From Curvularia sp. ZM96 (lineage: Eukaryota; Ascomycota; Dothideomycetes; Pleosporales; Pleosporaceae), in assembly GCA_022457065.1 (NCBI GenBank), contig JAJGBQ010000002.1, positions 496,001 to 560,000 on the forward strand: DNA of 64,000 bases, in the 5' to 3' direction. Every line of letters starts with the position of its first letter. The stretch's first letter is position 1. The position numbers and the translations under genes were made by a program. The notes below the pieces were generated by a model. The model did no database searches. It was given only the letters and a program-made list of their open reading frames with translations, and was not told where the DNA came from. This document shows, piece after piece, positions 59,360 through 64,000 of the stretch.

Positions 59360-61328
59360 ATGCCTTTACTCAATGGTATGTCATGACACCTTCCTTCATC
59401 CATTATCTATCATGTCATCTAACATCCATCAGGTCTTATCCAAACGTTCTCTAATCAATTCTACTTGGGCGTTTGTTTCCTCATGACCACCATGTCTTAT
59501 AAATGTGTTCATAACTCTTTGCATGCTTGCTCAACATGGTAGCATTGCACTGGTCTCGAGTCTCCCTTGGTGTCTCGACACTGGGGGTTGCTTAGGGTCT
59601 TGTGTATATCTGCTTGGTTGTGTGATGAATTTACCGGTGCTATGTGTGTGGATAGTTAATGAATTGCGTCTCCTTGAAAATGTTCCCTCCCTTTGCATTG
59701 TCGTGTGTTGTCTGTCTTGTGATGCATGTCTTGTCAAGCTTGATCTTCGTCCTTGGTCTCCTGGGCAGGTTAAAGGGGCCATAGCTCCCCCTGCAAGCGC
59801 CCGTCGGCTACTGCCCCACGTTTCTTCTCCACGGGTTTGTTGGACGTGGACCATGGAACACCAATGCGACCCCGCTGCCGTGCATGTGTGGGCTTTTCTC
59901 GCCTATGTATAACTCTAGCACATATTATTATTCCTATCGCGTACGAGTTATGCATTACTAGTCGAAACGACGTCACATCACTTTCTTCCGTACCTTTGGT
60001 GTTTTTAAACAAAGTCGAGGCTGATTTTGACCTGAGCAGGCGAGCAGAGTGACAAACGCTTAACTCCAATGGCTTAGATCACCTCGTCTTTTCTTCTCTT
60101 GGACGAGAATTTTGTGTCTTTAGTTAAGTTTTCAGTTTTACTTCTGTCACACACGAAAAAATAGGCTCATGGCTTGTTCTCCGTTGTTGTTCGCTGCCGT
60201 TGTTCGTTGTCCTCGTCTTTGACGTAGCACGACGTTCTTCCCCGCTGTGTAATATATAAGTTAGCAGGCGAAGAGTTGGGCAGGAACATGAAAGAACAAG
60301 AAGAACAAGACGACAGGCATCATACATAGCTTGGTTCAACTTGATTGTAAAGAATGCAAGATAGCGTAGCTAGATAGATAAACAACTCTACTATACCAGC
60401 ACATGAAGCCTAGACTATTCACATAACATACATCAGGACTTCCCTTTTTTCCCCTCCCGAGCGTACATACAAGGCACCCTTCGTTACTTACTCAATCCCC
60501 ACTACTACTCGCAGCATCGCTTCTCTATACTATGCCAATTGCAGGGGCCCTCTTGATTCTTTCTTGCGCTCGATCTTCTGGTATTATTATGCCCACACGA
60601 TAATATAGGGGGAAAAGGACGCATAAGGAAGATGGAGAAGGAGAAGAATATGTATGAAAGCGATATAGGACTGTAATTTAGGCATTACGAACACGATCAT
60701 GGAGAAGATAGAGATGATAGATATGAGAGAATTCAGAAGGTTAACGAGGAAGAGTGGAAACAAGTAACGTATAGATATAGAAGGAGAGAGAAAGCTTTTC
60801 TAGTAAGCTTGTAATGATAGCTACCGATTACGTTCAAGTTTCTTTCTTTCAAATCTTTTGATTGTTACAAGGTAGGTTTTTTTCTCCAGATCTGTTCGTT
60901 CATACGTTGCTGTGTGTGCAGCCTCGGTGAGGGAGAAAGATGGCGAGGTAAGCAAATCTTCCACAACCCTGATAGTGATGGAAACAAACAAGATATAATG
61001 AGGGTATTCAAACGAACCAGGGAATGAACACAGTCTAGAGAATCTTCAGCCCAGTATATTCCATCACACATGCACTTGGCTTCAACAACTCAAACAACAC
61101 TTCACAGAAGGCACTTCGACATGAAAAATCAACCTTCAAAAAAACTTGTTGATTCTTTCTCTCGTTGATGACAGCGTATGAAAAGGTAGCTCAGGAAATG
61201 GACGCTTGTTCCTCCCGCCGCTCGTACGCTTTACAGCAAATAAACGGGTGCAACATCGTCTACACATTTCAGAGAGGTTTTGGAGAAAAAAAGAAAAAAA
61301 TAACGACATCATCGTAAGACATGCCCTT
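59360..61328. other. Convergent intergenic region, 2 kb
   Basis: It lies between the 3' ends of HEX1 (plus) and fimbrin (minus). It is AT-rich and contains only short open stretches without family resemblance. Much of it may be long 3' UTR. Confidence 0.4.
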
Positions 61329-63459
61329 CTACTGTCCGCCCTTCTTCTCAGCTGTAGCCATCAAGCTACCAATAAAGGTGGTGATAAGTCGGCTTTGTAC
61401 AGCAACAATGTCGTCTGGTACGAGCCAGATGGTGGCGCCCATCTTTCGTGCAATACTAATGGCCAGCTTGGCGTTCTGGTAGCATTCATCGTCGTTGCGG
61501 CCGGGAGCAACGAGGTCGTAGTCGACGTAGGCGGGCTTCATGCCAGCCAGAACATCGAGCAGGAAGATGGCATTGCTGAGGGAAGTGTCCTTGAAAGATC
61601 GGACTTGGGTGCCCTTGCCGCCCTTTCGTGCCATGTCGTTGGCCCACTTGATCATGTCGGCATCGGAAATTTCACGCTTGCCGAGCTGCTGGGCAAGGCC
61701 GTTGAGAGTGGAGACAATGTCCTTGCGCATGAGCTGCCAGACGAGACCCAGGGTAAGCGTGCGTTGACCGTCGGTGATATCAGCACCCTGGATACCAGGC
61801 AGAGAGAACTGGTTGTGCTTGCCCAACTCGACAGCGTAGTTTGTGTTTTCGAGAGCCTTGAAGCGCATCAGCTCTTGGCCTTCGCGCGGCTGGTTCACGT
61901 GTCTCCAGTTGACACTGCCTGGGATAACCTTGTCGTATGCTTGGAGAATGACGGTGCCATCCTTGAGGTCCTCGTAGAAAGACTGCACGACTGGCTTGAC
62001 GTCGAGAGAGTTGAGCCAAAGGGTGAAGACACGAGCCTCACGCTCTCCTGCCGCGTCGAAATCGTCAATCTCAGCCTTCTCCTCTTCTGTGATGGGGTCA
62101 AGGCAAGGGTGCGTGTTGAACAGGTTAGCGACAAAGGCCAAGTTGAGCTTGGGGTTACCGGCCACGAGCGAAGTGGGAGTAAGGAACTTGCGGCAGTCAA
62201 GGGCGTCAGCGTTCTGCAGGACCATCTCCGCGCGCTGAAGAAGGTCACTCTGCTGGAGCGGGGAGCGGGAGCAAGTTTCGGGAGCTAGTTGGTTGAGGAG
62301 GACAGTGTAGTTCTCGCCATCCTTGACATCAGTCGAGAAGTTGGAGACACTGCAAATGTTAGCGGCCACCGGCGTCAAAGTCAAACCAAGTCAAAACTTA
62401 CGTCCTGTGCCACTTGGCATTCTTCAGGTGGTAGTTGAACCACCTTAGCAGGATCTGCTCCGGAGGCAGGCGCAAGAACTGCTCCAGGGTCTCGTCGTCT
62501 TCCAACAGCCTGTACAACTCTGGATGCAGCTTGATGTCAATCTTTCCCAACAGACCTCTCCTGATGATCTGCCAGATCAGACCCAGAATCAAGTGCTCTC
62601 GCACCTCGATAATGTCTCCACTGCCAATGTTGACGACAGAGCATCCAATACCCTTGGCTGACTCAATGACAATGTTGTTGTTCTCGGTAAAGTGGAAGTT
62701 GTTCAGCGCCTTGATCTTCTTTCCCGGCTTGTTCAACACACGCTCATCAATAGTGTCTGGCACACTGTCGTTGATGAGTTTGGACAGCACCAGACCGTCT
62801 TTGCAAGCGTCGAACATTTCAAAAGTGTCGGTCGGGAAGGGCAGGCGGTCACCGATATCTGGGTCGCCAGCAAGGACGGCGTTGATATGGCGCGTAAACT
62901 CGGTTCGCTCATCTTCGTTGATGGTGTGGGTGACGTTGGCAGACGAGCCCTGCACTTGGATCCTACCACCGCCCACGCTGCCCTTGGAGGCATGTCCTGG
63001 GTTGGAGGGGGAGTTGACGCTTGTGGCAGTGCCGGCTCGTGGGCGGGTTGGGCCGGTAGACATGCGTTGTTGGGCAGGAGACGAGACTCGGAGTTTGGCG
63101 ATGAGCTATGATGGTCAGCCTCTATATGGCATACAGGGTGTCGCGCTGCCTACATCTACATAGTCGTCAAGCTCTACTCTCCTTGATGAGTCGAGCTCGA
63201 CCTCTTTCAGGGCTTGTCGCACAACATCGTATGGCTGGTGCTCCGACTGCTGTGTGGCCTTGATGACTGTTGCCTCGTCGAGGTAGCCCTTGTCGTCGAC
63301 ATCGAGCTTGCGGAAAGCATCTTGCAGGCCGAAGATCTCACCCTGCTCGAATTGGGGATACTTCCTGCGTGCAATGTTGTGTTAGTGACTGTGGAAGCTA
63401 GCGGAGGGACAGGAAACAAGGCAGCCGTCGACGTACTTCTGCAGCTTGATAATGTTCAT
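61329..63459 (-). CDS. sac6: Fimbrin/plastin (Sac6), actin-bundling protein
   Basis: Four exons (63459-63437, 63364-63154, 63105-62402, 62349-61329) with introns of 72, 48 and 52 nt give 652 residues; yeast Sac6 has 642. An EF-hand segment (DAFRKLDVDDKGYLDEATVI) opens the protein. Four calponin-homology domains follow in two actin-binding pairs, with NKPGKKIKALNNFHFTENNN, EHLILGLIWQIIRRGLL, LNLAFVANLFNTHPCL, FRALENT-like FKALENTNYAVELGKHNQF and LTLGLVWQLMRKD as landmarks. The protein cross-links actin filaments in endocytic patches, the subapical collar and contractile rings. The first exon encodes only MNIIKLQK. Confidence 0.95.
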
Positions 63460-64000
63460 GTTGGCGATGTACAGACGAACAAATCAGCAGGGGAAAGGTG
63501 GGTGCGGAAGAAAGGATATACTAGGCGGCAAATTGACTGCCTGGCTCAGCCTCGTTGCGCGTTCGTGCCTCTCTTGTTTTGCTACCTGACTGATGACATG
63601 ACGACGTGGAGGTGGGGCAAATGCCAAGGCTGCCCCTCGAACAGCCTGCTCGAACAGGCCGGCTTACGTACGCACGTCACAGATGCAGCTTGCTTTGCTA
63701 GTACTGCCTTACGGCTCATGACTATCCATAATCACAGTTTTGTCAATCTGTTGCTCCTCGTCCATGGCTTTCACCGACATGTTTTGGGCCTCGATGCCCG
63801 GGCCGCCTCATGGGTGTCCCTAGCCTGTTGAGGCGGTGTCCATTGCCACCTCATCACCATCCGCTAAGCAACGCCTTAGGTTGCATTATGGGCTGGTTTC
63901 AGCGGATGAGGCTGCAGAACCTTTCTTGGGCAAGTCCATGTTGCACAGAAGCCCAGACTCGCACAATCAGCACAATCACAATTTTCATCTTCATAAGCTC
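63460..64000. other. Upstream region of fimbrin, to the window edge
   Basis: It should hold the fimbrin promoter and leader. No gene was recognised before the window ends. Confidence 0.4.

Noticed and set aside
61206..62288. Open frame of 360 codons on the plus strand over fimbrin
   Set aside because: It lies fully opposite fimbrin exons that encode a complete conserved protein, and its composition is that of a reverse-complement shadow.

Overview
The window is nuclear DNA of a filamentous ascomycete. Genes are split by short introns (mostly 46-150 nt, GTANGT/GTGNGN donors, CTAAC/CTGAC branch sites), and one gene encodes HEX1, the Woronin-body crystal protein found only in Pezizomycotina. 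Gene content and style suggest a Dothideomycete, probably Pleosporales, but that rank is inference. No rRNA, tRNA, CRISPR or intact transposon was recognised.

Left end (1-7.5 kb) is accessory. A UstYa/DUF3328 protein, a secreted tyrosinase and an N2227-type methyltransferase sit together; this combination of families is typical of fungal ribosomal-peptide (dikaritin-type) clusters, but no precursor peptide is visible and the left part of the locus may lie outside the window. Next to them is a small intron-split protein built of alternating Cys-Pro and His-rich repeats (six CP motifs), for which I know no described function; I consider it the most novel object here. A decayed membrane-protein gene (DUF3176-like) follows.

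7.8-15 kb: two tandem BTB/POZ genes, a hotdog thioesterase and a PXA-PX-nexin protein. 15.6-22.9 kb: one minus-strand gene for a giant coiled-coil protein (about 2,380 residues) with at least fifteen degenerate repeats. 23-25 kb: a tiny acidic/basic protein and an unrecognised LPSWSW-motif gene.

25.7-43 kb is mainly core housekeeping: proteasome lid subunit RPN6, a PPxY tail-anchored protein, a peroxisome/mitochondrion carrier with an LEA-like tail, the dynein regulator NudE, and acetyl-CoA carboxylase (five exons, 2,286 residues) behind a 669-base leader without a single ATG.

44-54 kb: an ABM-fold protein, a HET-domain protein with a predicted acylated N-terminus, a mitochondrial PPR-like protein head to head with a COX7a-like subunit, and a CCDC47 homologue. 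After 3.4 kb without a convincing gene come HEX1 with a long His/Gln-rich N-terminal extension and fimbrin (minus strand).

Exon boundaries were worked out by hand from reading frame, splice sites and protein continuity; starts and small exons should be treated as models.
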